The notes under the pieces: generated by a model
Database searches by the model: none
Seen by the model: the letters and a program-made list of their open reading frames with translations, nothing else
Told to the model about the DNA's origin: nothing
Source: a bacterium
GTDB taxonomy: Bacteria > Bdellovibrionota > Bdellovibrionia > Bdellovibrionales > Bdellovibrionaceae
Direction: 5' to 3'
Length of the DNA stretch: 64,000 nt
NCBI GenBank assembly: GCA_019752925.1
Contig: JAIELP010000005.1
Coordinates: 124,001-188,000, forward strand
Made by a program: the position numbers and the translations under genes
Shown here: positions 54,187 through 63,131 of the stretch, piece after piece
How positions within the stretch are numbered: the stretch's first letter is position 1
Layout: each line of letters starts with the position of its first letter

Positions 54187-57100
54187 TGATAACACAATTT
54201 AAAAAATATACCTTAGTACTCAGTTTATTATCATCAACAACCTATGCGCTTAATCACCAGGAATTAATGTGGGGATTAAATAATAAAGGTACAGCGATCA
54301 ACCCTTACATTAATCCTTTACAAGGCTACAAACTGCAAGCTATCGCAGGTGAAGACATCCGCTTAGCTTCGCCGGTTAAAGGCCGTAAAGTTAAAGTTGC
54401 GGTTTTAGACACTGGTTTTGATTTTACTCACGCGGATTTGCAAGGTGTTGTTGCACGTAATGCAGCTAAGTGTGAAGCCCTTGAAAAATTAAAACAATGT
54501 CAGGAAGCTAAAGATGCAGACGAAAACGCCTGTCGTGAAGAGCATTTAAAAGCGCCTGAAAATATTTACCCAGCCGATTGCCAAGGCTGGAGTATTCTGG
54601 ATCAAAAAATTAAAAATACACCGAACAATATTATCGGTCGTCCGGACTTTTCAGACAGATCAGGTCATGGTACTCACGTAGCCGGCATTATTTCATCGGT
54701 TTCTTCAAATGTAGAAATTATTCCGGTGCAAGTTATCGGTGATGGTCCTAATCAGCCGATTAAACCTTTCAGTATTGACCTAGCTCCAAGTGAAAACGTT
54801 CGTAATGGTTACCAAACTGAAATGCTCAGCGAGCGTGTAAGCCGCGGTATAATTTACGCTATGAATGCAGGCGCGGAAGTCATCAACTTATCAATCGGTT
54901 GGCCTGAAGATCAAAACACGGACATTATTAAAGAAGCGATTGCTGAGGCTCAGCGCCGCGGTATTATTATCGTAGCGGCTGCCGGCAATGACTCTACCAA
55001 TGCATTATTACGTCCGTGTCAGTATAAAGGTGTAATCTGTGTAGGTGCTCACTCTCCAGATGGATCTTTATCAAGTTTCAGTAACTTCGGTTTCGGTGTT
55101 GATATCGCAGCTCCTGGTGTTGAGGTTTTATCAACTATACCAAACGACATTCGTTCTTTACGTTTTCCGGGCCATACAGGCTACGACTTTATGTCGGGCA
55201 CATCGCAAGCCACTCCATTTGTAACAGGTGTAGTAGCCGATATGTTAGCGCGCGGTATTTCTGCAAAAGAAATTTACCCACGCTTAATGTTAGGGGCAAG
55301 ACCTGTTAAAAAAGAGTTACCTCTTTTGGTTGGACCAGTTAACGGAACAGATCAAGCTGTTGATGCTTCGGCTCCATACACTAAAACAGTACTATCGGGC
55401 TTACTGGATATGACTCGTTCTTTAAAAGTTGAAGCCCAAGCTTTGATTTTGCCTGCAGATAAAGAAGTGCAGTATATTAATTGGGATCGTAAATCCACTG
55501 ATCTTAAGTTCTCGATTGCTCTTAAAAATTACTGGAAAGATATTAAAGGCCAAAAAGTTCAGGTTACAGTTAAACCTTCTGTTAAGTCTGAATTAGAGCC
55601 TGAAGTTGTATCGGTACAGGCTCAGCAAGATCTAAATAATTGGGCCGGTGGCGAAGAAAAATCCTTAAATATCCAGCTTAAAATAAAAGATCAAAGTGAT
55701 GCTTCACTTTCTCGCTTGCCGAGCGAGTTATCCTACCAAGTAATTGTTTCTATTGATGGAAAAGCTCACCGCAAGTTTGAAGTTAAAGCCACAGTACTGG
55801 TTAACATTACTGAAGCTATTACCGGCGGCGATGTTTATGGATATGATTTAGTAGGTCAAATCCCGCGCGGAATGAAAATGACTTTAGTAGATGAAATCTT
55901 AGACGCTAAGCAAGCGCAAAGAGACTATTTCCTCATCGGAAAAGATGAGAAAGACAAAACTTCTTTTGATATTGCTTTAGTACGTGCTTCGCAAAAAAGT
56001 TATCAGGTTGAAGCTGCTAAAAAAATGAAGTTTGACGGTGACTTAAGCTTAACGCGTCCACAGTACAAAGTACGTGTAGACTTAGATGGCGATGGTAACA
56101 GTGAATACATTTACGGTATTATTGAATACTTAGATAAAGAAGCTACGATCTACGGTGATTACCGTAATCACTTCTACATCTTTGATAACAATATGCAGTT
56201 AAAACAATATGTTATTTTTGATGATAAACGCGCAGCTTTGCCTTATCAGTTCTATTGGATGAAGGTAAAAGGCCAAATGCGTCCGGCATGGGTTGGTAAG
56301 GGACAGGAAGTTTCTAATAAAGTAGACGTAACTGATTTATGGGGCGTTGATGATTCAGATACAGTTGTTAAAAACTATAAAACTAAGTCAGACATCCATT
56401 TCTATTACCTGGATGAAAACTTTAAGTTACAACAGTTAGAATCAGACGTTAAAGAAAATAGAATTGTAGATATTATCCAGACTTCTTTAACTCAGGCTCA
56501 ACAAGGTTTGATTACAGTTCTTATGGCTAAAAACATGGGAACAGAAACTAAACCTTCATACATTAATGAGTTTTCAGTAGCCACTGTAGTTGACGGAAAA
56601 ATTGCTACGCAAACTAAGTTGGATACTTTCAGCGGTGGATTAGGTTATAGAAACTTGGTCGACACATTTGCCGATAAAACATTAAGTATGGCTTCTGAGG
56701 CTAGTGAGTACCGCGGTACAATGTGGTACGGCCTTGAAGCGCATCAAAAGCAACGCGTAACTTTAATTGATGTTGAGCAAAAGCAGATCTTCGACAAAAT
56801 GATTTCTTCGCAAAGAGCAGTACAAGACAGTGCGCTTTTAGTAAAAGCCGGTTTCCAGTCTAAAAACCGTAAAGGTGTGTTCTTGATTACGAATAGTGAA
56901 CTGGAATACCATGATTTAGGTTCTGAACAAGTAGTTGGAAGAAGTTTGAACCGTTACTCATTCTTCGGAGATCAAAACTTTGTAGAATTATATTTCCCGA
57001 TTACTTTAGTGGATCGTATGAACTCGGGCCAGAAGTTGCCGGCATTATTTACCACTGAGCAAAGTGGATTATCGCGCGGTATCCGTATGTTAGTTCCGGT

Positions 57101-57272
57101 ATATGGTAAAGACGGCAAGTTGCAACAAATGGTAACGCCGGCTCGTTTAAGATTAAAATCTGAAAAGGGCTGTAAGCCTTTAGAATCACCTGTTTACCTT
57201 GGTGAAAACTCAGGCTACGCAATGGATTACCAGTGCGGTGCTAAGATTTTACGTTTCTTATTGAAGTACTAA
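54186..57272 (+). CDS. Exported subtilisin-family (S8) serine protease
   Basis: This 1028-residue protein has a signal peptide (LVLSLLSSTTYA). The catalytic triad is complete: Asp75 in VAVLDTGFDF, His161 in SGHGTHVAGI and Ser341 in SGTSQATPFV, with oxyanion Asn269 in AAAGNDS. There is no obvious pro-domain ahead of the catalytic domain, only about 60 residues. A Cys-rich insert lies between Asp and His. The 600-residue C-terminal part is beta-rich and includes the calcium-loop-like DLDGDGNSEY. It is coupled to the large exported gene upstream. It could digest prey or surface proteins (inference). Confidence 0.9.
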   Translation: MITQFKKYTLVLSLLSSTTYALNHQELMWGLNNKGTAINPYINPLQGYKLQAIAGEDIRLASPVKGRKVKVAVLDTGFDFTHADLQGVVARNAAKCEALEKLKQCQEAKDADENACREEHLKAPENIYPADCQGWSILDQKIKNTPNNIIGRPDFSDRSGHGTHVAGIISSVSSNVEIIPVQVIGDGPNQPIKPFSIDLAPSENVRNGYQTEMLSERVSRGIIYAMNAGAEVINLSIGWPEDQNTDIIKEAIAEAQRRGIIIVAAAGNDSTNALLRPCQYKGVICVGAHSPDGSLSSFSNFGFGVDIAAPGVEVLSTIPNDIRSLRFPGHTGYDFMSGTSQATPFVTGVVADMLARGISAKEIYPRLMLGARPVKKELPLLVGPVNGTDQAVDASAPYTKTVLSGLLDMTRSLKVEAQALILPADKEVQYINWDRKSTDLKFSIALKNYWKDIKGQKVQVTVKPSVKSELEPEVVSVQAQQDLNNWAGGEEKSLNIQLKIKDQSDASLSRLPSELSYQVIVSIDGKAHRKFEVKATVLVNITEAITGGDVYGYDLVGQIPRGMKMTLVDEILDAKQAQRDYFLIGKDEKDKTSFDIALVRASQKSYQVEAAKKMKFDGDLSLTRPQYKVRVDLDGDGNSEYIYGIIEYLDKEATIYGDYRNHFYIFDNNMQLKQYVIFDDKRAALPYQFYWMKVKGQMRPAWVGKGQEVSNKVDVTDLWGVDDSDTVVKNYKTKSDIHFYYLDENFKLQQLESDVKENRIVDIIQTSLTQAQQGLITVLMAKNMGTETKPSYINEFSVATVVDGKIATQTKLDTFSGGLGYRNLVDTFADKTLSMASEASEYRGTMWYGLEAHQKQRVTLIDVEQKQIFDKMISSQRAVQDSALLVKAGFQSKNRKGVFLITNSELEYHDLGSEQVVGRSLNRYSFFGDQNFVELYFPITLVDRMNSGQKLPALFTTEQSGLSRGIRMLVPVYGKDGKLQQMVTPARLRLKSEKGCKPLESPVYLGENSGYAMDYQCGAKILRFLLKY

Positions 57273-57280
57273 GCTATTTA

Positions 57281-57306
57281 ATATGCATCTATATATAGAT
57301 GCATAT
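57281..57306. repeat. Perfect 26-bp palindrome after the protease gene
   Basis: ATATGCATCTATA and its exact complement meet with no spacer, nine bases after the S8 protease stop codon. Only three Ts follow, so it is a poor terminator by itself. It could be an mRNA 3'-end stabiliser or a dimer binding site. The true terminator is the next hairpin. Confidence 0.6.
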
Positions 57307-57351
57307 TTGGACTAAACTATTCCAAATTCAAGTTGTGATTTTTTTGGATCA

Positions 57352-57387
57352 CCCAAGCGGTTGCGAGATGCAACCACTTGGGTTTTT
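57352..57387 (+). terminator. Intrinsic terminator of the protease module
   Basis: CCCAAG and GGTTGC pair with GCAACC and CTTGGG across one C-A mismatch (loop GAGAT), followed by TTTTT. A T-run on the left side could also terminate the opposite strand. Bases 57388-57540 hold no gene or structure that I can see. Confidence 0.8.
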
Positions 57388-57572
57388 GTGTTTGAGCTTG
57401 TTAGCTGAGCCATTTTAAAAATTGCTTGAGGGCTGGCGTTTTTTGTTACATTTTTCTCTGAAAACGATGCTGTCATGAACTACTCTTATGCAACAATGAA
57501 AAAATTTCCTAAACCAAAATCTTAAATAAAATTAAACCAAAACTGGTGTCAAAAAAGTTGGTCACGCTTCTT

Positions 57573-57705
57573 GCTATAGTCCCAGCTGTCCAATAAACGG
57601 TGTCACTTTTTAGTAAGTTCGAGGGAGCTTAATAAATAGCGGCCCAAAAATTAAAATTAATGGTTTCGAATGAAACCAAAAAAACTAACTAATTCCGGAG
57701 GGAAT
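57573..57705 (+). promoter_or_regulatory. Candidate extended -10 promoter and leader of the Gly-rich lipoprotein gene
   Basis: TGCTATAGT (57572-57580) is an extended -10 element (TG-N-TATAGT). It would give a leader of about 120 bases. Just before the gene a small hairpin GGTTTC-GAAT-GAAACC (57662-57677) precedes the strong ribosome site CGGAGGG. No -35 is clear. The arrangement suggests a well-expressed gene. Confidence 0.5.
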
Positions 57706-58653
57706 ATGAAATTAAACAAATTGGCTGTAAGAGCCGGTATGATCGTAGCAGTAGCTGTATTATCTGCTTGTGGCGGCGGCGGTGGCGGCGGCGGCGGTTC
57801 ATCTTCAGGTGGTTCTTCTAATCCACCAATCGATTCTTCAGACATCGTACGTTATCCGTATGAAACAGTTTATGGAGACGCTTGCCGTTCTTCTTCGGAA
57901 CCAACTCCAGGTTGCACATTCGTACGTGCTACTGGTCAACGCGTAACTGTATCTGCTGATCCAGTTTACAACAGCCAAGGTTTCGGATCTGATGATCTTT
58001 GGTACGTTCAATTTGATAGCTCTGGACGCGCTTCTGTTTACAACGATTTAGGTCAATTCCAATATTACGCTAACCCTTCTGAATTTGCTGGTTACGTATC
58101 TGGTACAACTATTGGTGTAGGCGTTACTGGTGCTTTCTGGGAAAACGTAGCTGGTAAACAATACTGGTTCGGTAAAAACGGAGTTCTTTACTCTGCTAAC
58201 ACTGGAGCTTCAAACTACGGTCAAGCTATCAACAATAAAGATGCTAACAAAGCTGGCGACTCTGACTCTTTCGCTCTTAAGTCACAAGCTAACGTTAAGT
58301 TAATCAAAGCTGGTGCTGACAAGTTAATGAAATCTTACGGTTTATCAGCTTCTAAAGCAGTAGCAGTTGCTTCAGCTTTAAATTCTTGGGCTGTAATGGG
58401 TGCTGAGCGTGGAAAAGTAACTGAAACTGATATGGATAAAACATTCAAAACAGTATTCGGCGTACAATTCAACGAAGCTATCTCTGCTTTCAAATCTTTC
58501 CAAGCTGGTGATACTTCAGCTGCTCGCGAATTAACAAACCGTTCTGCTACAGCTTTAGGTTTAAAACCTGAGCAAGCTCAAGACTTCGTTAAGGGTATGT
58601 ACAAAAATGCTCTTGCTAAATGGGGTTACGACGTAGAACAAATCAAATGGTAA
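57706..58653 (+). CDS. Gly-tract lipoprotein of unknown function
   Basis: The 315-residue lipoprotein has the lipobox VLSAC. Directly after the Cys come nine or ten consecutive glycines and a Ser/Gly stretch, a flexible tether. The middle part is Tyr/Trp/Gly-rich beta-like (DDLWYVQFDSSGRASVYNDL, then KQYWFGKNGVLYSANTG). The C-terminal 120 residues are helical and Ala/Lys-rich (KSYGLSASKAVAVASALNSW). The start at 57706 has CGGAGGG. It is monocistronic, with its own promoter candidate and terminator. No family is recognised. Confidence 0.8.
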   Translation: MKLNKLAVRAGMIVAVAVLSACGGGGGGGGGSSSGGSSNPPIDSSDIVRYPYETVYGDACRSSSEPTPGCTFVRATGQRVTVSADPVYNSQGFGSDDLWYVQFDSSGRASVYNDLGQFQYYANPSEFAGYVSGTTIGVGVTGAFWENVAGKQYWFGKNGVLYSANTGASNYGQAINNKDANKAGDSDSFALKSQANVKLIKAGADKLMKSYGLSASKAVAVASALNSWAVMGAERGKVTETDMDKTFKTVFGVQFNEAISAFKSFQAGDTSAARELTNRSATALGLKPEQAQDFVKGMYKNALAKWGYDVEQIKW

Positions 58654-58690
58654 TTTCTTAGTTACTAATTGATCTAAGTTTTAATAACTT

Positions 58691-58719
58691 AAAAAGGACT
58701 CTAAAAAGAGTCCTTTTTT
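58691..58719 (+). terminator. Intrinsic terminator after the Gly-tract lipoprotein
   Basis: AAAAAGGACTCT pairs with AGAGTCCTTTTT across a four-A loop, ending in six Ts, 38 bases after the stop codon. The symmetric A/T flanks make it effective in both directions. Confidence 0.9.
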
Positions 58720-58805
58720 ATTTGTATGTACTGTTATGAGAATTCTAAACGCGCCGATTACTTTTTAAATTTTATTTTGTTAGCCTTGGAGCAGGTGGTA
58801 GATTT

Positions 58806-59246
58806 ATGAATTCGTTCCAACAGCTATTTTTATTTTTGTCTGTACTGTTAGCTATTAATCCATCTTTATATGTAAGTGCTGATGAGCCTACAGATTTAGA
58901 GTTGATGGCTGCTTATGCTAAGCCCAAGGCAATTAAAGTTATTGGTTATATCAGAAGTAAGCCCATCAGAGCGGGTGATTTAATTAAAGAAGAGCAATAT
59001 TCCTTTGAATTTAGTTTAACTAATGGAGTTAAGGCTGATGATGAATATTATTTGGTAAGCTATCATTTGTTGAAACATGGAAAAAAAGTTGGGAAGTGGA
59101 CATATAAACAAGGTGATCAAATAGCAATAGAAGGTGTATTTAGGCAAAATGTAGATTTTGAAAAACGCAAAATAGGTCAGTCGGATAAAGGTTTAATCGG
59201 ATATATCGACGTCAATAGCGGTGAGTCGTTAAAACTGGCCCCTTAA
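58806..59246 (+). CDS. Small exported protein of unknown family; stop codon lies in a repeat
   Basis: This 146-residue protein has a signal peptide (LFLFLSVLLAINPSLYVSA). The mature part is about 120 residues, Lys-rich and probably beta-stranded (VIGYIRSKPIRAGDLIKEEQ, then DDEYYLVSYHLLKHGKKVGK). The last codons (LKLAP-stop) are read from the left inverted repeat of the element at 59229-59513, so the original C-terminus may have been changed by an insertion. No family is recognised. Confidence 0.6.
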   Translation: MNSFQQLFLFLSVLLAINPSLYVSADEPTDLELMAAYAKPKAIKVIGYIRSKPIRAGDLIKEEQYSFEFSLTNGVKADDEYYLVSYHLLKHGKKVGKWTYKQGDQIAIEGVFRQNVDFEKRKIGQSDKGLIGYIDVNSGESLKLAP

Positions 59247-59513
59247 GTTGTGCATGAATTATCATAAGTACGCTAAATTATTTAGAAAGTCTTGATACAA
59301 ACAAAGCAGTTCGCCAAATAGATAATCGCAATTTATCCTCAAGTCTTATGAGCAAAAAAATAATCCGATATTCGGATGGTAATTTTGATTTAAGTAGGCA
59401 AATCAATAGTTAGTAACGTATGAACAATGATGATTATATGAAAAATGTCTTAAGGCGCCAGTAAAGCTCAAGTTCCTTTTTTAAAATGCACAATTAAAGG
59501 GGCCAGTTTTTAA
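59229..59513. mobile_element. MITE-like element with about 28-bp imperfect inverted ends
   Basis: The left end (59229-59256) begins TTAAAACTGGCCCCTTAA and continues to TTGTGCAT. The right end (59486-59513) is its near-complement, ATGCACAATT through GGGGCCAGTTTTTAA, with about two mismatches and one extra base. The 229 bases between have no open frame. No transposase gene is present, so this would be a non-autonomous element or remnant. A third, partial copy lies at 62339-62360. The rest of the gap to 59559 shows nothing else clear. Confidence 0.55.
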
Positions 59514-59559
59514 GGCGTTGGGCCTAGTATTTCAGATCTTTGCATAGTAGGAATATAGT

Positions 59560-61689
59560 ATGAAAACCAGTCTCAAATTTGTATTCTTAATCCTTCTGGC
59601 CATTATATTATTTGCAGCTTATCAATTGGGTTATTTCAGTTATTTAAGTTTAGATTTTGTTAAAAACTCACTTGTTGAATTTAGAAATTATGACACTCTA
59701 GAGCCTATTCAAACTAAGTTAATATTTTTTATTTCCTATATCGCTGTAGTCGCTATTAATATACCCGGAGCCACTTTTTTAACTTTACTTGCAGGGGCGC
59801 TCTTTGGCCTCGTCAATGGTTTGTTAATAGTATCTTTTGCCAGCACAATTGGAGCCAGCCTTGCATTTCTTATATCAAGGTTTTTGTTTAGAGATTGGAT
59901 ACAAAGTAAATTTGGTGAGCAACTAAAATTTGTAAATGAAGGTCTTAAAAATGATGGAGCCTTTTATTTATTTTCGCTTCGGTTAATTCCAGCCTTTCCA
60001 TTTTTTTTAATTAACGTATTGATGGGATTAACTCAAATTAAACTATTTACGTTTTATTGGGTTTCACAGATAGGAATGTTGGCTGGCACATTTGTTTACG
60101 TGCAAGCTGGTGTTGAATTAAGTAAAATTAATAATATTAAAGATATTGTTGGCCCTTCGATGATTTTAACGTTTACCGCATTAGGTTTAATGCCATTTGT
60201 TTTTAAATGGCTAATTACGGTTTATAAAAATAAAAAAATATACGCTAATTTTAAAAAACCAAGTCATTTTGAATATAATACTGTTGTAATAGGCGCAGGC
60301 GCAGCTGGTTTAGTGAGTTCCTATATTTCAGCAGCCGTTAAAGCAAAAGTTGCATTAATTGAATCGAATAAAATGGGCGGAGACTGTTTAAATTATGGCT
60401 GCGTTCCGAGTAAAGCATTAATTAAGTCAGCTAAAGTGGCTCACTTAATTAAAAATTCTTCAAAGTATGGTGTTGAGTCGATTATAAGCCCACTTGATTT
60501 TAATGCAGTCATGGTTCGCGTAAAAAATACTATTACTGGCATTGAACCTCATGACTCCGAAGATAGGTATTCAAAATTAGGTGTAGATTGTTTTAGTGGT
60601 AAGGCTGAAGTCTTGAGCCCATTTGAAGTTAAAGTAAATGATAAAGTATTAACCACTAAAAATATTATTATCGCTTCGGGAGCAGAGCCTGTTGTGCCTC
60701 ATGTTGAAGGATTAAATAGAGTTAAATATTTGACCAGTGAAAACCTCTGGAATCTGAGTGAGCTACCTGCAAAATTTTTAGTTGTTGGGGGTGGGGCTAT
60801 AGGCTGCGAATTAGCGCAGGCCTTTCAGCGGCTTGGCTCGCAAGTCACTTTAATAGAAAGAAATTCGAAATTATTAGGCCGTAGCGATGAAAAAGCTTCT
60901 CGGCTTATTTTAAGTCAGCTTTTATCAGAAGGCATTGATGTGCGTTTAAATTCAGAACTTATAAAATTCGAAAATGAAGCCCAAGCGATAATTAACGAAA
61001 GTGGCAAAATCACAGTACTTGATTTTGATAAAGTTCTATTTGCACTAGGGCGCAAAGCCCGTGTAGAAAACTCAGGTCTTGATGTATTAAATCTAGAATT
61101 AAATCAAAACAAAACTATCAAGCACAATGAATTCATGCAAACGAAATTTAGCAACATATATGTTTGTGGTGATGTGGCAGGCCCTATTCAATTAACTCAT
61201 GTGGCAGCACACCAAGCTTGGTATGCATCGGTTAACGCGCTCTTTTCTCCTTTAAAAAAGTTCAAAGTGGATTATTCAGTAGTACCAAGTGTTGTATTTA
61301 CAGACCCAGAAGTGGCACAGGTTGGATTAACGACTGAAGAAGCCAAATCACAAGGCTTGGTATTTCAAGAAACAGTTTACGAAATTGATGATTTAGACCG
61401 TGCTATCTGTGAAGGCGACAAAAAAGGCTTTATTAAAATTTTAACAAAGCAAAATTCAGATCAAATTATTGGCGCTACTATTGTTAGTGCAAATGCGGGG
61501 GAGCTCATTGCGGAGCTTACTCTAGCCATGAAGTATAAATTGGGTTTAAAGAAAATTTTAGGCACAATTCATAGTTATCCAACCTGGTCAGAATCTTTAA
61601 AAATGACAGCTGGGCGCTGGCAACAAAATAACAAGCCAGAAAAATTATTAAATCTAGTAAAATATTTTCATAAAATAAGACGAGGTTAG
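59560..61689 (+). CDS. TVP38/DedA-like membrane domain fused to a flavin disulfide oxidoreductase
   Basis: The 709-residue protein has two parts. Residues 1-225 are a TVP38/TMEM64-type membrane domain (INIPGATFLTLLAGALFGLV, then LRLIPAFPFFLINVLMGLT). Residues about 240-700 are a pyridine-nucleotide disulfide oxidoreductase of the mercuric reductase/lipoamide dehydrogenase family: FAD motif VVIGAGAAGLVSS, redox pair GGDCLNYGCVPSKALI, NAD motif FLVVGGGAIGCELAQ, second FAD motif YVCGDVAG and a dimerisation domain with HSYPTWSESLK. The His of the usual HxxxxE pair looks present. The same fusion is known in other bacteria; the substrate is unknown. Confidence 0.88.
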   Translation: MKTSLKFVFLILLAIILFAAYQLGYFSYLSLDFVKNSLVEFRNYDTLEPIQTKLIFFISYIAVVAINIPGATFLTLLAGALFGLVNGLLIVSFASTIGASLAFLISRFLFRDWIQSKFGEQLKFVNEGLKNDGAFYLFSLRLIPAFPFFLINVLMGLTQIKLFTFYWVSQIGMLAGTFVYVQAGVELSKINNIKDIVGPSMILTFTALGLMPFVFKWLITVYKNKKIYANFKKPSHFEYNTVVIGAGAAGLVSSYISAAVKAKVALIESNKMGGDCLNYGCVPSKALIKSAKVAHLIKNSSKYGVESIISPLDFNAVMVRVKNTITGIEPHDSEDRYSKLGVDCFSGKAEVLSPFEVKVNDKVLTTKNIIIASGAEPVVPHVEGLNRVKYLTSENLWNLSELPAKFLVVGGGAIGCELAQAFQRLGSQVTLIERNSKLLGRSDEKASRLILSQLLSEGIDVRLNSELIKFENEAQAIINESGKITVLDFDKVLFALGRKARVENSGLDVLNLELNQNKTIKHNEFMQTKFSNIYVCGDVAGPIQLTHVAAHQAWYASVNALFSPLKKFKVDYSVVPSVVFTDPEVAQVGLTTEEAKSQGLVFQETVYEIDDLDRAICEGDKKGFIKILTKQNSDQIIGATIVSANAGELIAELTLAMKYKLGLKKILGTIHSYPTWSESLKMTAGRWQQNNKPEKLLNLVKYFHKIRRG

Positions 61690-61690
61690 C

Positions 61691-62338
61691 GTGAAGTTAA
61701 TTTTATTTATTCTACTCTTTACAAGTAGTGTTCTGGCTCAAAACTCGAACATTGAATTTTCTAAAGAGAGGTGGGTTGAAATCTCTTTCGGTAAAAAAAT
61801 TAACCCAAATACAGTTGAATACTCACCAAACTATTTAAAAATAAATGTAGATTCTTCAGCATCGCCCTTAGTGTATAAGTTTGATAAGGTTATTGAAGTA
61901 AATTCTTTCAGTGTTGATTTAGAAGTTACCGGCCTTATGACAGATGCTGCAGATAAGTCTAAATTTGAAGATGACTCCTATTTTCGTTTAGGCTTCGTCG
62001 TTATAGGAGAAAATTATTTAGGTAACGTTGGTAAATTATTTGCTCCAGACTGGGTGTTAAAACTTTTTTCGTTGGCGCCCGAAGGTGCTGGGCTCGATAA
62101 AATTTACTTTTTTAACTTAGCAAAAAATTCAGAACTAATTGGAAAAGAGCGCTTACATCCAAGCAGTAAATATATTTTTGAAAAAATAATAGCCGCTAAA
62201 AATGGAGATTCGTTAAACTTTAAAAGTACTTTAGAAAAGCCTCTAAAAACGGCCGCGCTTTGGCTCAGTATAGACGGCGATAATACTAAATCTAAGTTTA
62301 GCGTGAAAATTAAAAATATTGGAATAGGTAGCAAATAA
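61691..62338 (+). CDS. Small exported beta-rich protein, possibly DUF3047-like
   Basis: This 215-residue protein has a signal peptide (LILFILLFTSSVLAQ). It starts two bases after the TVP38-oxidoreductase gene, so the two form an operon. Segments SASPLVYKFDKVIEVNSFSV and FEDDSYFRLGFVVIG recall DUF3047 beta-sandwich proteins, but the match is weak and by eye only. It ends at the third copy of the TTAAAACTGGCCC repeat. The function is unknown. Confidence 0.6.
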   Translation: MKLILFILLFTSSVLAQNSNIEFSKERWVEISFGKKINPNTVEYSPNYLKINVDSSASPLVYKFDKVIEVNSFSVDLEVTGLMTDAADKSKFEDDSYFRLGFVVIGENYLGNVGKLFAPDWVLKLFSLAPEGAGLDKIYFFNLAKNSELIGKERLHPSSKYIFEKIIAAKNGDSLNFKSTLEKPLKTAALWLSIDGDNTKSKFSVKIKNIGIGSK

Positions 62339-62360
62339 TTAAAAGGGCCAGTTTTAAAAA
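62339..62360. repeat. Partial copy of the 59.2-59.5 kb inverted repeat
   Basis: TTAAAAGGGCCAGTTTTAAA matches the right end of the MITE-like element in the same orientation over about 18 bases. It spans the 3' ends of two converging genes and contains the stop codon of the minus-strand barrel gene. The outer part of the repeat is not conserved here. Confidence 0.6.
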
Positions 62361-63049
62361 TAAAACATCAAAAGACCGCGAATACCGCCTCCAACCTGTG
62401 AGGTTTGTGTAGCGGTTGTGTTAACCTGTTGATAGGTTCCGTAAGCCTCGCCACGAAGTGCAGTCGAGGAGTCGCCAATAAAGTAACTCAAGAAGGCTCC
62501 GATATTGGCATTCAGGCTTGTGGAGCTTCCACCGGTAGCTGAGCTTGGATAGGATGTTGATCCAAATCCAACTAAAGCAAACGGACCCCAAATTACTTTT
62601 TTAGGATCGCGGTTGGGTATGATGTTGTAATCAAAATACCCACCGACCAACACGGTTGTAGTAGCTCCGGCACCAGCGTCAGAGCCTGTTACATCTAATA
62701 CTCCACCAATCTCTAAGCTAGAAAAATTCCAACCATAGCGCGCTTGTAATGAATAATTTGTGCTTTGTGTAGTGTCAGATTTTAAAAAATCTAACTTGGT
62801 TCCTAGTGTGAGTGAGTTGTTGCGGGTTTTGAGAACGCCGGATTTGTAATCCACATCTGCGGTTATCGATGGGTCGGTAACCAATTCGTAAGTCTGGCCT
62901 TCTTCTAAAGGGGTTTGGCTCTCGATGATAGCTTGATTTCCTTTTACTTTTCTTACGGTTACTTTCTCTGCTAGAGCGTATTCGGAAACAAAGGTGAAAA
63001 GTGCTATACAGCTTATTAAATACGAATAGGTTTTAAGAGTGTTTTTCAT
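62354..63049 (-). CDS. Outer-membrane beta-barrel protein of unknown family
   Basis: The 231-residue protein has a signal peptide (SCIALFTFVSEYALA). A short segment of about 50 residues follows (VRKVKGNQAIIESQTPLEEG), then alternating amphipathic strands (LQARYGWNFSSLEIGGVL, then VLVGGYFDYNIIP, then ALVGFGSTSYPS). It ends MFYF, the terminal-Phe signal for BAM insertion. The size suggests an eight-strand barrel. The stop codon lies in a repeat shared with the 59-kb element. The function is unknown. Confidence 0.75.
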   Translation of the reverse strand: MKNTLKTYSYLISCIALFTFVSEYALAEKVTVRKVKGNQAIIESQTPLEEGQTYELVTDPSITADVDYKSGVLKTRNNSLTLGTKLDFLKSDTTQSTNYSLQARYGWNFSSLEIGGVLDVTGSDAGAGATTTVLVGGYFDYNIIPNRDPKKVIWGPFALVGFGSTSYPSSATGGSSTSLNANIGAFLSYFIGDSSTALRGEAYGTYQQVNTTATQTSQVGGGIRGLLMFYF

Positions 63050-63131
63050 AGTTTCATTATGAGAAATAGTCTTTTATTTCTCAAGTCCAGACGATGCGTA
63101 CCCGATACATAATATATCAAGGGGAGCTTGA

